From: Polyangiaceae bacterium
GTDB taxonomy: Bacteria; Myxococcota_A; Polyangia; Polyangiales; Polyangiaceae
Assembly (NCBI GenBank): GCA_041389725.1
Contig: JAWKRG010000005.1
Span: 718,160 to 782,159 of the forward strand
Reading direction: 5' to 3'
Length of the DNA: 64,000 bases
Below are positions 1-9,146 of the stretch, piece after piece (position 1 is the first letter of the stretch; the number at the start of each line of letters is the position of its first letter). A model generated the notes under the pieces. The model saw only the letters and a list, made by a program, of their open reading frames with translations. It was not told the origin of the DNA and made no database searches. Made by a program: the position numbers and the translations under genes.

Positions 1-1
1 C

Positions 2-718
2 GTGCCGGAGGAGGGCGGTCCGGTCGAGCTGGGGCGCAAGCTCGAGATGTTCGGCTTCGACACGTGGGACAAAAAGAGCCCGATCCTGCGCTGGATGAGC
101 ATGGGCGACGTTCAGGTGCTGTACGGCAACGCCCTCAAGCCGGAAAAGGAAGACCGCGTCGTCGGTGCCAGCAGCAAAGGCCCCATCTTGGTGGCTGGAC
201 GCCGCGCGGGTCGCCGTTTCGTCGCCTTGGGCTTCGACCCGCGCAACAGCGACTTCGTGCTGCGGGTGGCTTGGCCGCTCTTCGTGCTCAACGTGATCAA
301 CGACTTCATCGAAGAGGACACGAGCTACGTTTCGTCCTTCATGACCGGCGACGTGTGGCACATCCCAGCTCCCAGCGGCGCCGAGTCTGCGCAACTGAAG
401 CGCCCGGATGGTAAGGTGCTCACCGTGCCCGTGAAAGAAGGGCGCGCCATCTACCTCGGGGACCGCGCTGGCTTTTACGAGCTGACGGCGCAGATGGAGC
501 CTGAGCCGGTGAAGTCGATGTTCGCGGCCAACTTGGTCAGCCCCGACGAGAGCCAGATCGAACCCGCGAAGGAGCTGAAGCTGGGCGGCAAGGCCTTGGC
601 CATGCCCGGGGGCTTCACCGCGGGCGTGCGCCGCGAGCTGTGGCTCTATCTGCTCATTGCCGCGCTCATCGTCAGCGTGGTGGAGTGGCTCACGTATCAC
701 CGGAGGGTCACGGTATGA
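2..718 (+). CDS. vWA/BatA-type membrane protein, C-terminal part (5' truncated by window edge)
   Basis: The reading frame is open at the window edge, so only about the last 238 residues are visible and the first codon shown need not be the start. A stretch around residues 70-105 (LGFDPRNSDFVLRVAWPLFVLNVIND) resembles the C-terminal part of bacterial von Willebrand A/BatA-like membrane proteins. A single transmembrane helix near the C-terminus (LWLYLLIAALIVSVVEW) is followed by basic residues, so the bulk is probably extracytoplasmic. The stop codon overlaps the next start as ATGA, so the two genes are translationally coupled. The exact family assignment is inference because the N-terminal part is missing. 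Confidence 0.7.
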   Translation: MPEEGGPVELGRKLEMFGFDTWDKKSPILRWMSMGDVQVLYGNALKPEKEDRVVGASSKGPILVAGRRAGRRFVALGFDPRNSDFVLRVAWPLFVLNVINDFIEEDTSYVSSFMTGDVWHIPAPSGAESAQLKRPDGKVLTVPVKEGRAIYLGDRAGFYELTAQMEPEPVKSMFAANLVSPDESQIEPAKELKLGGKALAMPGGFTAGVRRELWLYLLIAALIVSVVEWLTYHRRVTV

Positions 719-3495
719 GCGAGCGCACGCGACGCATTCTGGTTGCCGCACTCGTGTTGATCGTCGGCGGGGCACTGGCGTGGGCCTACGTGCATTTCGT
801 CCTCGAGGCGCCCAGCGAAGCCTTCAAGTGGGAGCGTCAGGGCAAGACCTACGAGCTGCTCGAGCCGCGCACCATCGGTGTGGTCTTGGTCACGCCCCTG
901 CTGCTGTGGATGCTCTTCCGCAGTTTGGCGGATCTGCCCTGGCAGCAGCGCATCATCGCGCTGTTGCTTCGAGTGGCGTTCATAGCGCTGCTCGGCCTTT
1001 CCTTGGCACGCCTGGCCACCACGGCGGAGACGAAGAAGGTCGCCACGGTCTACGTGATGGACGTGAGCGACTCGGTCGAAGACGAGTCGGTGGAAGAAGC
1101 GCGTGCGCTGGTGGAACAGGCAGCCCAAGGCATGGGCAAAGACGACGCGATTCGTCTGGTGACCTTTGCCAAGCGGCCGCGCTTGGTGGATTTGGGGGAC
1201 GACCCAAAGAAGCCGAAGATCCCCACAGTCACGGAGCTACGCCACGGCGGTGCGGAGCAGAAGCTCGGCGTGGACAAGCCCGGCGCCGGGAGTGACATGC
1301 AGGCTGCGCTGTCCCTCGCCTACGGCGTGTTCCCCCCGGGCTACTTGAAGCGTGCGGTGCTCGTCACCGATGGTGTGGAGACCGCCGGCGACATCCTGGC
1401 GGAGGCCAATCGTGCGCGGGGGTTCGGAGTGAAGTTGTTCACCGTGCCCTATCGCCGTCCGGCCCCTGGGGAAGTCGCGCTCAAGGGTCTGCGCGTGCCG
1501 CAGAAGGTGGACATCGGACAGTCCTTCGACATCACCGCGGACATTTACTCCAGCCGCAAGACCAAGGCGCGCGCACGGCTCTATCAAGGTGAGACCCTCA
1601 ACGGCATGGATGGCGTGCGTGAGCTGGAGCTCGCGCCGGGAAACAACGAAGTCACTTTCAAGAGCGTGGTGCGGGTTGGCGGCGAGGTCACCTACAGTCT
1701 GAAGTTGGACGAGCTCGGGCACGACAAGTTCGCCGAGAACAACGCGTACTCCGTGACCGTGGACGTGCCGGGTCGCCCAACGGTCCTGTACGTGGAAGGG
1801 CAGCCCCAGCGTGCCAGCTACCTGACCAGTGCGCTCTCGGCGCAGCAGTTCGACGTGGACGTGCGCGCGCCGACCGCCTTCCCCGGCTCCGCCAAGGAGC
1901 TCGAGCGCTTCGACTTCGTGATCGTTTCCGACGTGCCCAAGGAGCGCCTGGGAATCGCGGCCCAAGACCTGATCGAGAAGTACGTGCGTGATCTGGGCGG
2001 TGGATTCTTGTTCGCGGGCGGCGAGTCCGGATTCGGCCTGGGGGGTTGGGCTCACACCACCATCGAGCGCATCTTGCCCGTGCGCATGGACGCCGAGCGT
2101 CGCAAGGACATGCCCAGCGTGGCGATGGCCCTGGTCATCGACCGTTCGGGTTCGATGACGGGTCTGCCTATCGAGATGGCCAAGGCTGCGTGCAAGGCGA
2201 CGGTGTCGACTCTGCAAGGCGACGACTTGATCGAGGTGATTGCCTTCGATTCGACGCCGGTGCGCTACGTCAAGATGCAGCCCGCTCGCTACCGCGCGCG
2301 CATTCAGAACGAAATTGCCCGCATTCAACCCGGCGGTGGCACGGAGATCTTCCCCGCCCTGGATCAGGCCTACCAGGACATCTCCGTGGTGCAGGCGCGC
2401 AAGAAGCACGTGATTCTGCTGACCGACGGTCGCGCTCCCACCCAGGGCATCAAGGACCTGGTCCAGGCCATGATCGCAGAGAGCGTCACCGTCACCACGG
2501 TAGGCCTGGGCGAGGGCGCCGACCACGAATTGCTGCGCATGATCGCGGACACCGGCGGCGGCCGCTACCACGCGGTACCGGATCCCAACAGCCTGCCAAA
2601 GATCTTCACGCGCGAAACCGAACTCATCGCGCGCCAGGCCGCTGTCGAAGAGTGGTTCCCCGTGCAAGTGGTGGAACACGCCGACTTCTTGAAGGGCATC
2701 TCCATTCAGAGTTCGCCTTTGCTCCACGGCTACGTCGCGACGCAAATGAAAGCGCCACCCGCACAGCTCATCCTCGCGAGCGATCGCGGCGAGCCCATCC
2801 TGGCACGATGGCGCGTGGGCCTGGGCCACACCTTGGCCTGGACCAGCGACGTGAAGAACCTGTGGGCCGTGGATTGGTTGCGCTGGAGCGGCTACGGGAA
2901 GTTCTGGGGCCAGCTCGTGCGCGAACACATGCGCACCAAGCACCGTCGCGAGCTCGACATGAAGACGGAGGTCGTGGGCGGCAAGGTGCACGCTGTGGTG
3001 GACGCCTTCACCCTCGACGAGCGCTTCGACAACGACATCAAATCGACGCTCTTCGTCAACGGTCCGGAGCCCGGAGGCAAGCGACGAGAAGTGCCCATGC
3101 GTCAAACGGCGCCGGGGCGCTACGAAGCGAACTTCGAGCTGGATGACTACGGGTCATTCCTGCTGCGCGCGGACCACTCCAAGGTGGCGCCCGACGGCAG
3201 CTTGAAGAACGTCGGCGTGTCCTACGGGCACGTGTCGAACCCCTATCCTCGCGAGTACGCCAGCTTCGAGCCGGAGATCGAGCGCCTGGAGCGGGCTGCC
3301 CTCGCCGGCGGCGGCAAGGTCGATCCCGAGCCGAAGGAGATCTTCGACCCGGGTGACGAGAAGATCGTCTACTACGAGCAGCTCTGGAACCGCTTCATCT
3401 TCGCCGCGATCATCATCTTCTTGCTCGATCTCCTAGTGCGCCGCATCCGCATCTTCGACCGCAAATTCCTCCCCAAGAAACGCCGCACCGCCTGA
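715..3495 (+). CDS. Membrane protein with two von Willebrand A domains and a glutamine-amidotransferase-like domain
   Basis: This 926-residue protein starts at the ATG that overlaps the upstream stop (ATGA); an in-frame start 75 bases upstream would lie deep inside the previous gene. Transmembrane helices lie near residues 8-28, 60-78 and 84-105, with another near 890-910. The first vWA domain begins near residue 112 with a MIDAS-like DVSDS motif, and the second near residue 471 with a canonical DRSGSM. Between them is a Rossmann-like region (VLYVEGQPQRASYL, then GGGFLFAGGESGFG) like the GATase1-type domain common in such proteins. The family often acts in cell-envelope or metal-dependent protein interactions; the substrate is unknown. 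It forms an operon with the preceding vWA-type gene. Confidence 0.92.
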   Translation: MSERTRRILVAALVLIVGGALAWAYVHFVLEAPSEAFKWERQGKTYELLEPRTIGVVLVTPLLLWMLFRSLADLPWQQRIIALLLRVAFIALLGLSLARLATTAETKKVATVYVMDVSDSVEDESVEEARALVEQAAQGMGKDDAIRLVTFAKRPRLVDLGDDPKKPKIPTVTELRHGGAEQKLGVDKPGAGSDMQAALSLAYGVFPPGYLKRAVLVTDGVETAGDILAEANRARGFGVKLFTVPYRRPAPGEVALKGLRVPQKVDIGQSFDITADIYSSRKTKARARLYQGETLNGMDGVRELELAPGNNEVTFKSVVRVGGEVTYSLKLDELGHDKFAENNAYSVTVDVPGRPTVLYVEGQPQRASYLTSALSAQQFDVDVRAPTAFPGSAKELERFDFVIVSDVPKERLGIAAQDLIEKYVRDLGGGFLFAGGESGFGLGGWAHTTIERILPVRMDAERRKDMPSVAMALVIDRSGSMTGLPIEMAKAACKATVSTLQGDDLIEVIAFDSTPVRYVKMQPARYRARIQNEIARIQPGGGTEIFPALDQAYQDISVVQARKKHVILLTDGRAPTQGIKDLVQAMIAESVTVTTVGLGEGADHELLRMIADTGGGRYHAVPDPNSLPKIFTRETELIARQAAVEEWFPVQVVEHADFLKGISIQSSPLLHGYVATQMKAPPAQLILASDRGEPILARWRVGLGHTLAWTSDVKNLWAVDWLRWSGYGKFWGQLVREHMRTKHRRELDMKTEVVGGKVHAVVDAFTLDERFDNDIKSTLFVNGPEPGGKRREVPMRQTAPGRYEANFELDDYGSFLLRADHSKVAPDGSLKNVGVSYGHVSNPYPREYASFEPEIERLERAALAGGGKVDPEPKEIFDPGDEKIVYYEQLWNRFIFAAIIIFLLDLLVRRIRIFDRKFLPKKRRTA

Positions 3496-3729
3496 CAGGC
3501 CAGACCTCTCGCGGGACGACGGGCGCTTGCGGGGACCTTGCGCGTGCTGAGCACTGCGGGCAGTGAGCAGGCGGCGCCACGAAGCTCAGCCAACGGGACA
3601 TGCCTCCGACCGTCTCGGAAGGACTCTCATCCGCCAAAACTCGGCATTCGGGCGCCTTGGACGGTACGCGGTGATTCGGGACGCTGGTCTAGCAAGCTGG
3701 CGCCATCTGTCCCGAACCGCTTCGTCTTG

Positions 3730-4134
3730 ATGCTCGCGGTTTTAGCTTGTCGAGTCAGCCCTGCCTACGCCGCCGAGTCAGAGGCCGAACCAGGATTCCC
3801 TCACGCGGTTGCCGGCTTGGACCCGGGCCTTTGGCTGCGCGCGGAAGTTGGATACGGGCATACGGTCGTTCACCGGGAGCACAACACACTTCTCCAGGAG
3901 CAGACCGCGACTTCGCAAACTCCCGTTGTTGGACTTGGCCTCGGGTACGTGCCTGCCCGATGGCTTGCCATTGGCTTCGTTGGCAGCTTCGCGACAACAG
4001 CAACTACGTTGGAGTCGTCCGGAGAAAGCAGAAAGGCGGCTACCACTCTGGCCCTCGCCGGGCTGGGTGCACATGCGTATCCTTTTGCCGTATCGCAGCT
4101 GGACAGGGAGAAGGTTGGGAAACGAAGCCACTAG
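3730..4134 (+). CDS. Outer-membrane-like protein, possibly frameshifted near its 3' end
   Basis: This start gives a signal peptide (MLAVLACRVSPAYA, then AESEAEPGF); a longer in-frame start at 3538 has a non-hydrophobic extension and looks spurious. The mature part alternates aromatic and small residues (LWLRAEVGYGHTVV, VVGLGLGYVPARWLAIGFVGSF), as in outer-membrane beta-barrels. The frame stops after 134 codons. A different frame from about 4100 to 4243 continues with barrel-like sequence ending FTLAFVMSGTL, so a one-base indel around 4080-4130 may have split a gene of roughly 170 residues. The 3496-3729 gap upstream shows nothing convincing. No specific family was recognised. Confidence 0.5.
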   Translation: MLAVLACRVSPAYAAESEAEPGFPHAVAGLDPGLWLRAEVGYGHTVVHREHNTLLQEQTATSQTPVVGLGLGYVPARWLAIGFVGSFATTATTLESSGESRKAATTLALAGLGAHAYPFAVSQLDREKVGKRSH

Positions 4135-4444
4135 CAAATTGGCGGGCGCGGCTCTGAGACTGGACCTTGCGCCGAGCGTCAAAGGTGAGGGTTTTCAGGG
4201 ACACGCCTTCACTCTGGCCTTCGTCATGTCGGGCACGTTGTAGCCGAGGCCCCCAGTACCGGCAGACCCAAGACTGTGTGGACGGCCTCGAGCCACACTG
4301 CCAATACACAACGGCACGTACGGAGGCTGTACCCTCCGCAGCCGCAGCGAGCCGCAGCGCCTCGGACTTGATGCGCTTTGGGTCCCCAGGTAGACTTCCA
4401 CCGGTGGGCCCTCTCTTCGTCGTCCTCCGCCGCGAGGTCCAATC

Positions 4445-4849
4445 ATGAATAAAGCCCTGGCGCTGCCGTTAGCGATACTGAGTCTGCTGCTCGTCACGGG
4501 CTGCAACAAGAAGGGTGTTTGCGTTCAGGAAACCAACTGCTTCGCGAACCAAACCAAAGATGCTTGCGATCGCAACGGGGAGGGATTCTTCGAGCCCGTC
4601 AAAGACGCAGACACCGCGATCGCGCTGTGCGGGGCCAATGGCTACGCCTTCGAGCGGCCGGACGAGCGACAAAAGTTTCTCGACGAGTTCAACGACGGTT
4701 CCCTTGCGAGTATCGGCTGGACCTCCGAAGAAATGGAGCGCCGGAGGCAAGCGGGGGTCTGTACTTTTGGCAGCGAAACCCCCGGCTGCAAACCCTGGAC
4801 TCCCAACGCTCATAAGTCGATCCCACGCGCAGTCGACGTTGGCAAGTAG
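4445..4849 (+). CDS. Small lipoprotein of unknown function
   Basis: This 134-residue protein has a classical lipoprotein signal: basic MNK, hydrophobic LALPLAILSLLL and a VTGC lipobox with Cys near residue 20. It should be exported and lipidated. The mature part is rich in charged residues and has six or more cysteines, spaced so that disulfides are possible (GVCVQETNCF, DACDR, LCGANG, GVCTFGSETPGC). I do not recognise a domain. It stands alone between the possibly frameshifted barrel gene and the next lipoprotein, with gaps of about 200 and 330 bases. Confidence 0.75.
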   Translation: MNKALALPLAILSLLLVTGCNKKGVCVQETNCFANQTKDACDRNGEGFFEPVKDADTAIALCGANGYAFERPDERQKFLDEFNDGSLASIGWTSEEMERRRQAGVCTFGSETPGCKPWTPNAHKSIPRAVDVGK

Positions 4850-5175
4850 CCCGTCTACGAGTAAGACGCCCGGCGAGCGCTGATCTCGGGCTCGCTCGCG
4901 AGCCCAACTACCTGAGTTTGCTTCCCGCAGAGAGCGATTAAGCATCGGCCGCCTTGGGAGTGGCGGCTACAGGCGTGCTGCGGCGGAACACCTGTTGCCA
5001 ACGCGCGTTCACGATTCGGCCGCGCTCGACCTCGAGTACGACGGGCAAGCGCCATTTGCCCTAGCCGTGCTGCGGCACGCCGCGTGCAGTGGCTGCCGCT
5101 ACTTGAAACGCGGGTTGCGAGCGCGAACTCGTGCCTTGCTCGGGCTTCGCCGAGATCCGTAGAGGAGTGCTTCAC
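4850..5175. other. Intergenic region with a hairpin
   Basis: This 326-base gap holds no convincing reading frame. At 4888-4905 a 7-bp stem (GGGCTCG/CGAGCCC) with a CTCG loop could fold downstream of the preceding lipoprotein gene, but no T-run follows it, so intrinsic termination is unproven. AGAGGAG about 10 bases before 5176 is the ribosome binding site of the next gene. Confidence 0.4.
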
Positions 5176-6105
5176 ATGTGCCAGTCGTCTTCCAGGCTTC
5201 TTCCATCTTGGATCGTGGGTGGATTCGTCGTCGCCGCGTGTCTGAACGCGGGCTGCGGCACCGTCTTCAGCGCCGCTTCCTACACCGGCACTCGCTACCC
5301 ACCCGTGGTGAAGCCCGAGCAAGTGCAAGAAAGCGCAACCGTGCCCGACGACCACGAGGTGATCGGCCACGTGCAAGCCTCGTGCAGCAACTCCAGCGGC
5401 GACGTGGAGTGGACAGACGTTCTCCTGAGCGACATCTTGTGCTCGGAGCCACGACTGGGTAGCACCATGCGCCGCAAGGTCGCAGAAGTCGGCGGAACCA
5501 TGCTAGTAGAACGCAGTTGCGATCGCGACACGGACACCGAGACGCGGACCGAAACGAAGGACGGAAAAGAGAAAGTGCGAAAGATCACGACGACGCACAT
5601 CAGCTGCGAGGGCGCTGCTGCGCGACCCAAGCCCGAGCTCGTCGCGTCGCGACCCGAGCCCGAGCTCGTCGCGTCTCGCACGCCACCAAGTGCGTCATCG
5701 ACGCCTGAAAAGGCAAGCTCCGCGTCTACCGAAACCGAGGGAGTCGAGTCGGACGCGGACACTCCGGACACCGACGAGTCCACGGTTGCCTGGCGCATTC
5801 GCCTGCAGATCGCTCGTAGCAAGAGCATTCCCCCTCAGCCCGCCGTGTCAGCGGAGCAGGTGAGTGTCGTCGAAACAAAGCCCACAGGGGCGCGCGTCCT
5901 CGCCAACCTGGTTGCGGATTGCAGCAAGGGCTGTTCGAAGGCCGCCGTGCAGTTGGGCCTACGCGAAGCCACGGCCAAGCTAGGTGGAAGCGCGCTACTG
6001 GGTGGAGGCTGCGCTTCGAGTGGAGGGGGATGGATCTGTACGGGGTCGGCACTACTCGTCCCACCGCCGGTCAGCAAAGAACCGCACGACCCCGACCCGG
6101 GCTGA
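5176..6105 (+). CDS. Lipoprotein with two diverged repeat halves
   Basis: The ATG at 5176 follows a good AGAGGAG site and gives a lipoprotein signal ending LNAGC, in a protein of 309 residues. Two regions look like diverged copies of one domain. The first runs from VIGHVQASCSN to ISCEGAAA, and the second from VLANLVADCSKGC to WICTGSALL. Both have the order VxAxC, a helical LRxxxAxxGG segment, then GxC and Cx(E/T)GxA. They are joined by a low-complexity linker in which PELVASR is repeated and which is rich in Ser, Thr, Glu and Asp. The function is unknown. The internal duplication is my reading of the translation and was not tested by alignment software. Confidence 0.8.
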   Translation: MCQSSSRLLPSWIVGGFVVAACLNAGCGTVFSAASYTGTRYPPVVKPEQVQESATVPDDHEVIGHVQASCSNSSGDVEWTDVLLSDILCSEPRLGSTMRRKVAEVGGTMLVERSCDRDTDTETRTETKDGKEKVRKITTTHISCEGAAARPKPELVASRPEPELVASRTPPSASSTPEKASSASTETEGVESDADTPDTDESTVAWRIRLQIARSKSIPPQPAVSAEQVSVVETKPTGARVLANLVADCSKGCSKAAVQLGLREATAKLGGSALLGGGCASSGGGWICTGSALLVPPPVSKEPHDPDPG

Positions 6106-6142
6106 CCCGTTCGCTGAGCGGCCTGAGCTATACTCGTCAGTG

Positions 6143-8383
6143 ATGTCGATACGCAGCGGGGCGTGGTTCGTCGTGGTTGGTTGCGTCGCGGGCATGTACG
6201 CTTGCGGCTCGGACGAGAGTTCGTCCACACCGGGGCCCAAGTTGGATGCCGGCAACGACGCGGCGGTGGATTCGACTCCCGACAGCATGTTGCAAACCTG
6301 CGGCACTGCCGGGTCCACGCTGCCTGCGGGAACCGATCTCGTGTGGGACGACGGCATGGTGGACGGCAACCTGCGCGCCGGGACCGGGAGCATCACCGTC
6401 GATGGCACGATCTACGCCCTGAACGAAGTGCCGATCTGGGAGGCAGTGCGTTTCGAGCTGGAACACCCCGCCACCATCCTCGGCTTCGACGTGATGTGGG
6501 CCAACGTGCCCGATGGCGCCGAGCCGACTCTCGAGCTGCAGGCCGGTCTCTATCGCGACTTCGGCCACAACGGTTTCGACTTCTGGGCGAAGGAGCCGCT
6601 GTGGGAGGGCACGCGCTGCGCGGGGGACGTCGAAGCCGGAGCGTGGACGAGCTACGCACTGCCGTCACCGGTGAGCATCGATCATCCCGGCCTGGTCTAC
6701 GTCGCGCACCATGCGCCGGCGCCGACGTCGCCAGTGTTCGCCTTCGGCAAGACCGCGGCTGCGGACTGCGAGCTCTTCGACAATTGTCGCTCGGCGATCA
6801 ACATCCCGGATGCACCCGGCTACTTCAATGGCGTTTCTTTCTCCTTCCAGCGCAACTACCTGGTGCGCTTGCGCGTGAAGTACACCGACCAGGTCGCCGC
6901 CAAGGACAAGGTGTTTCAGCCCCTTGCTGCGACGGAAGGGCAACACATTTCTTTTGCCGACTACGATGCGGATGGCGACGACGATGCATTGGTGCAGGGC
7001 AAGTTGCTGCGCAACGACAAGGGCAGCTTCGTCGACGTCTCGACCAGCGCTGGCCTCAGCGGCGTTGCCGCTACCGGCGGAGTCTTTGGGGATTACGACA
7101 ACGACGGGTGTCTGGATCTGTTCCTCTACGCGGAGGCCTACGACAAGCCCGACAGCCTGATGCGCAGCAACTGTGACGGCACCTTCACGGACGTGACGGC
7201 CGCGGCCGGCATCGGTGACGTCCAGAGCTACGAAACTTGCGGGGACGCGAAGAACGTCCATGCGCCCTCCGCCGCCGCGGCGTGGGCGGATCTGGACGCC
7301 GATGGCTACCTGGATCTCTACCTTGCCGACTTCATCTGTTGGGAAAAGGAGACGTTCTACTCCGACCAGGTGTTCCACAACGAAGGCAACGGCACCTTCA
7401 GCGAGTGGTCAGGACTACACGGGTTTTCCAGCATTCGGCGGGCGAGTCGAGGCGTGGCGCCGGCCGATGCGGACGGGGACGGGGACATCGACCTCTTCAT
7501 CAACAACTACCGCTTGCAGGCCAACCAGTACTACGTGAACAACGGTGACGGCACCGTCGCCGAGAAGGCCAGTGGAGTGGGCCTCGCGGGCAAGGCGACT
7601 CCCCAAGGCATCTCGGCCTACTACGGCCACACCATCGGCGCTGCTTGGGGTGACCTGGACAACGACGGAGACCTAGATCTAGTCGCGGCCAACCTCGCGC
7701 ATCCCCGCTTCTTCCACTTCTCCAACAAGACGCAGATCTTGCTCAATGACGGCAAGGGCAATTTCAGCGATCACGCCGGCGTCTGGGACACGCCCTTCGG
7801 CAACATCGGTCTGCGCTACCAAGAGACGCACTCGGTGCCCGTACTCGCGGACTTCGACAATGACGGCAACCTGGATCTGGTGATCACCGCCGTGTACGAC
7901 GGCCGCCCGACGGATTTCTACTGGGGCAACGGCGACGGAAGCTTCCGCCTCGACTCTTACCACGCTGGCATCACCACCGAGAACGGTTGGGGCGCGGCGG
8001 CAGCCGACATCGACGACGACGGCGACGTGGACCTGTTTGCCACGGGTCTGTTCGAGAACAAGGGCAACGGCGTAACGCTTGGGCATTTCGTGCAAGCGCG
8101 AGTGATCGGTAACGTCGCCGCGAATCGCGCCGGCATCGGCGCACGGGTGTTCGTCAAGGCTGGCAGCAAGACCTGGCTTCGCCAAGTGCAGGGCGGCAGC
8201 GGCAAGGGTGGGCAAGACTCGCTGACGCTGCACTTTGGCGTCGGCGCCGTCACCAACGTGGACGAAGTGCGCGTGGTGTTTCCCGGCGGCAAGAGCGTCA
8301 CCTTCCCCGGACCGATAGCGGTCGATCAGCGACTCTGGCTCTACGAGGACGGCAGCATGAAGACTGGCATGACGCCTCCATGA
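6143..8383 (+). CDS. VCBS/FG-GAP repeat lipoprotein with C-terminal ASPIC/UnbV domain
   Basis: This 746-residue exported protein has a lipoprotein-like signal (FVVVGCVAGMYACGSDE); GTG at 6140 is an equally possible start. From about residue 270 it carries repeated calcium-loop motifs of the VCBS/FG-GAP type (DYDADGDDDA, DYDNDGCLDLF, DADGDGDIDLF, DLDNDGDLDLV, DFDNDGNLDLV, DIDDDGDVDLF). These normally build an integrin-like beta-propeller. The last 100 residues (GIGARVFVKAGSKTWLRQVQ, then VRVVFPGGKS) match the ASPIC/UnbV domain that usually follows such repeats. It is likely a surface or secreted adhesion or carbohydrate-contact protein; the ligand is unknown. It is convergent with the Uma2 gene 22 bases away. 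Confidence 0.93.
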   Translation: MSIRSGAWFVVVGCVAGMYACGSDESSSTPGPKLDAGNDAAVDSTPDSMLQTCGTAGSTLPAGTDLVWDDGMVDGNLRAGTGSITVDGTIYALNEVPIWEAVRFELEHPATILGFDVMWANVPDGAEPTLELQAGLYRDFGHNGFDFWAKEPLWEGTRCAGDVEAGAWTSYALPSPVSIDHPGLVYVAHHAPAPTSPVFAFGKTAAADCELFDNCRSAINIPDAPGYFNGVSFSFQRNYLVRLRVKYTDQVAAKDKVFQPLAATEGQHISFADYDADGDDDALVQGKLLRNDKGSFVDVSTSAGLSGVAATGGVFGDYDNDGCLDLFLYAEAYDKPDSLMRSNCDGTFTDVTAAAGIGDVQSYETCGDAKNVHAPSAAAAWADLDADGYLDLYLADFICWEKETFYSDQVFHNEGNGTFSEWSGLHGFSSIRRASRGVAPADADGDGDIDLFINNYRLQANQYYVNNGDGTVAEKASGVGLAGKATPQGISAYYGHTIGAAWGDLDNDGDLDLVAANLAHPRFFHFSNKTQILLNDGKGNFSDHAGVWDTPFGNIGLRYQETHSVPVLADFDNDGNLDLVITAVYDGRPTDFYWGNGDGSFRLDSYHAGITTENGWGAAAADIDDDGDVDLFATGLFENKGNGVTLGHFVQARVIGNVAANRAGIGARVFVKAGSKTWLRQVQGGSGKGGQDSLTLHFGVGAVTNVDEVRVVFPGGKSVTFPGPIAVDQRLWLYEDGSMKTGMTPP

Positions 8384-8405
8384 GTTTGCCAGCGCAAGCC
8401 GTGCT

Positions 8406-8960
8406 TCAATCGCGCATCAGCAAGTCGACGGGCACTTCGATCTCGGGGAAAGCGCTGGGTTTCACGACCTCCCCCGAGCGGAAGATGCGGCAAGACTGGT
8501 ACGCACCCGCTTCCGGCGAGGTGTGTACTTCGACGACTTCGTCCGGAATGTTCACGATCCAGTACTCGGGGACGCCGCACTCGGCATAGAGCTTCCCCTT
8601 GACGCGTCGGTCCATGGTGAGGGACGTATGGGACACCTCGATCACGAGTACTGGGTGTGCCGGATGGTCTCCCTTGCCGTCGCTGAGGGGAGCGACGGCG
8701 AGGTCTGGCTGGGGCTGTGACTCGTCCGATGCGGCGATGGGCATCTGAATGCGGATGCGCATGCGGCCGACGAGCTTGACCACGAACAACTCGGTCAGTC
8801 GCTCGAGGGCAGAGCAGTGCGGCGCACCGACCGGACTCATGGGAACCAGCTGGCCGTAGAGCAGCTCGACCCGCTCATCCTCGAACGCGCCCAGATCGGC
8901 GAGCTGGTTGAACTCGGACCGCCGGAGCGGCCGGATGGGTTGACCCTGTAGCGCCTCCAA
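8406..8960 (-). CDS. Uma2 family (DUF820) putative endonuclease
   Basis: The protein has the Uma2 layout: an N-terminal LRRSEFNQLADLGAFEDERVEL segment, LxxGQLVPMSPVG, then the restriction-endonuclease-like core (PDLAVAP...VLVIEVSHTSL...KLYAECGVPEYWIVN). The D...E-x-S pattern is the PD-(D/E)xK-type active site of this fold. I chose a TTG start at 8960 because GGGAGG lies eight bases upstream; in-frame GTG codons at 8969 and 9035 lack a well-spaced site. The length of 184 residues is typical. Uma2 proteins are abundant in cyanobacteria and myxobacteria, and their biological role is poorly known. Confidence 0.88.
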   Translation of the reverse strand: MEALQGQPIRPLRRSEFNQLADLGAFEDERVELLYGQLVPMSPVGAPHCSALERLTELFVVKLVGRMRIRIQMPIAASDESQPQPDLAVAPLSDGKGDHPAHPVLVIEVSHTSLTMDRRVKGKLYAECGVPEYWIVNIPDEVVEVHTSPEAGAYQSCRIFRSGEVVKPSAFPEIEVPVDLLMRD

Positions 8961-9096
8961 GTGCGACACCTCCCGAAAGATAGCATGAGCCCCCCCTCTC
9001 GGGCGGAGCCAGGATCCAGTTCCGCGAAACCACACTTGCGTCCGTGCGATGCCAACAGTGGTCCCTGCCGGCGCGGGCTATCTCACGGTTGCTTCA

Positions 9097-9117
9097 GTGA
9101 CGTGTGAGGCACGTCAC
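9097..9117. promoter_or_regulatory. Inverted repeat GTGACGTG-N5-CACGTCAC
   Basis: A perfect 8-bp inverted repeat lies between the Uma2 gene and the 3' end of the chemoreceptor gene. It could be an operator for the leftward Uma2 gene or a hairpin after the chemoreceptor transcript. No T-run follows on the minus strand, so a regulator site or rho-assisted hairpin is as likely as a terminator. Confidence 0.35.
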
Positions 9118-9146
9118 GAGTCGCGCCCAGGTGGCGGTCCTAGTCG

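Noticed and set aside
1237..3105. Long minus-strand open frame opposite the double-vWA gene
   Set aside because: It is His/Val/Leu-rich without domain patterns and is explained by strong third-position G/C in the real gene on the other strand.
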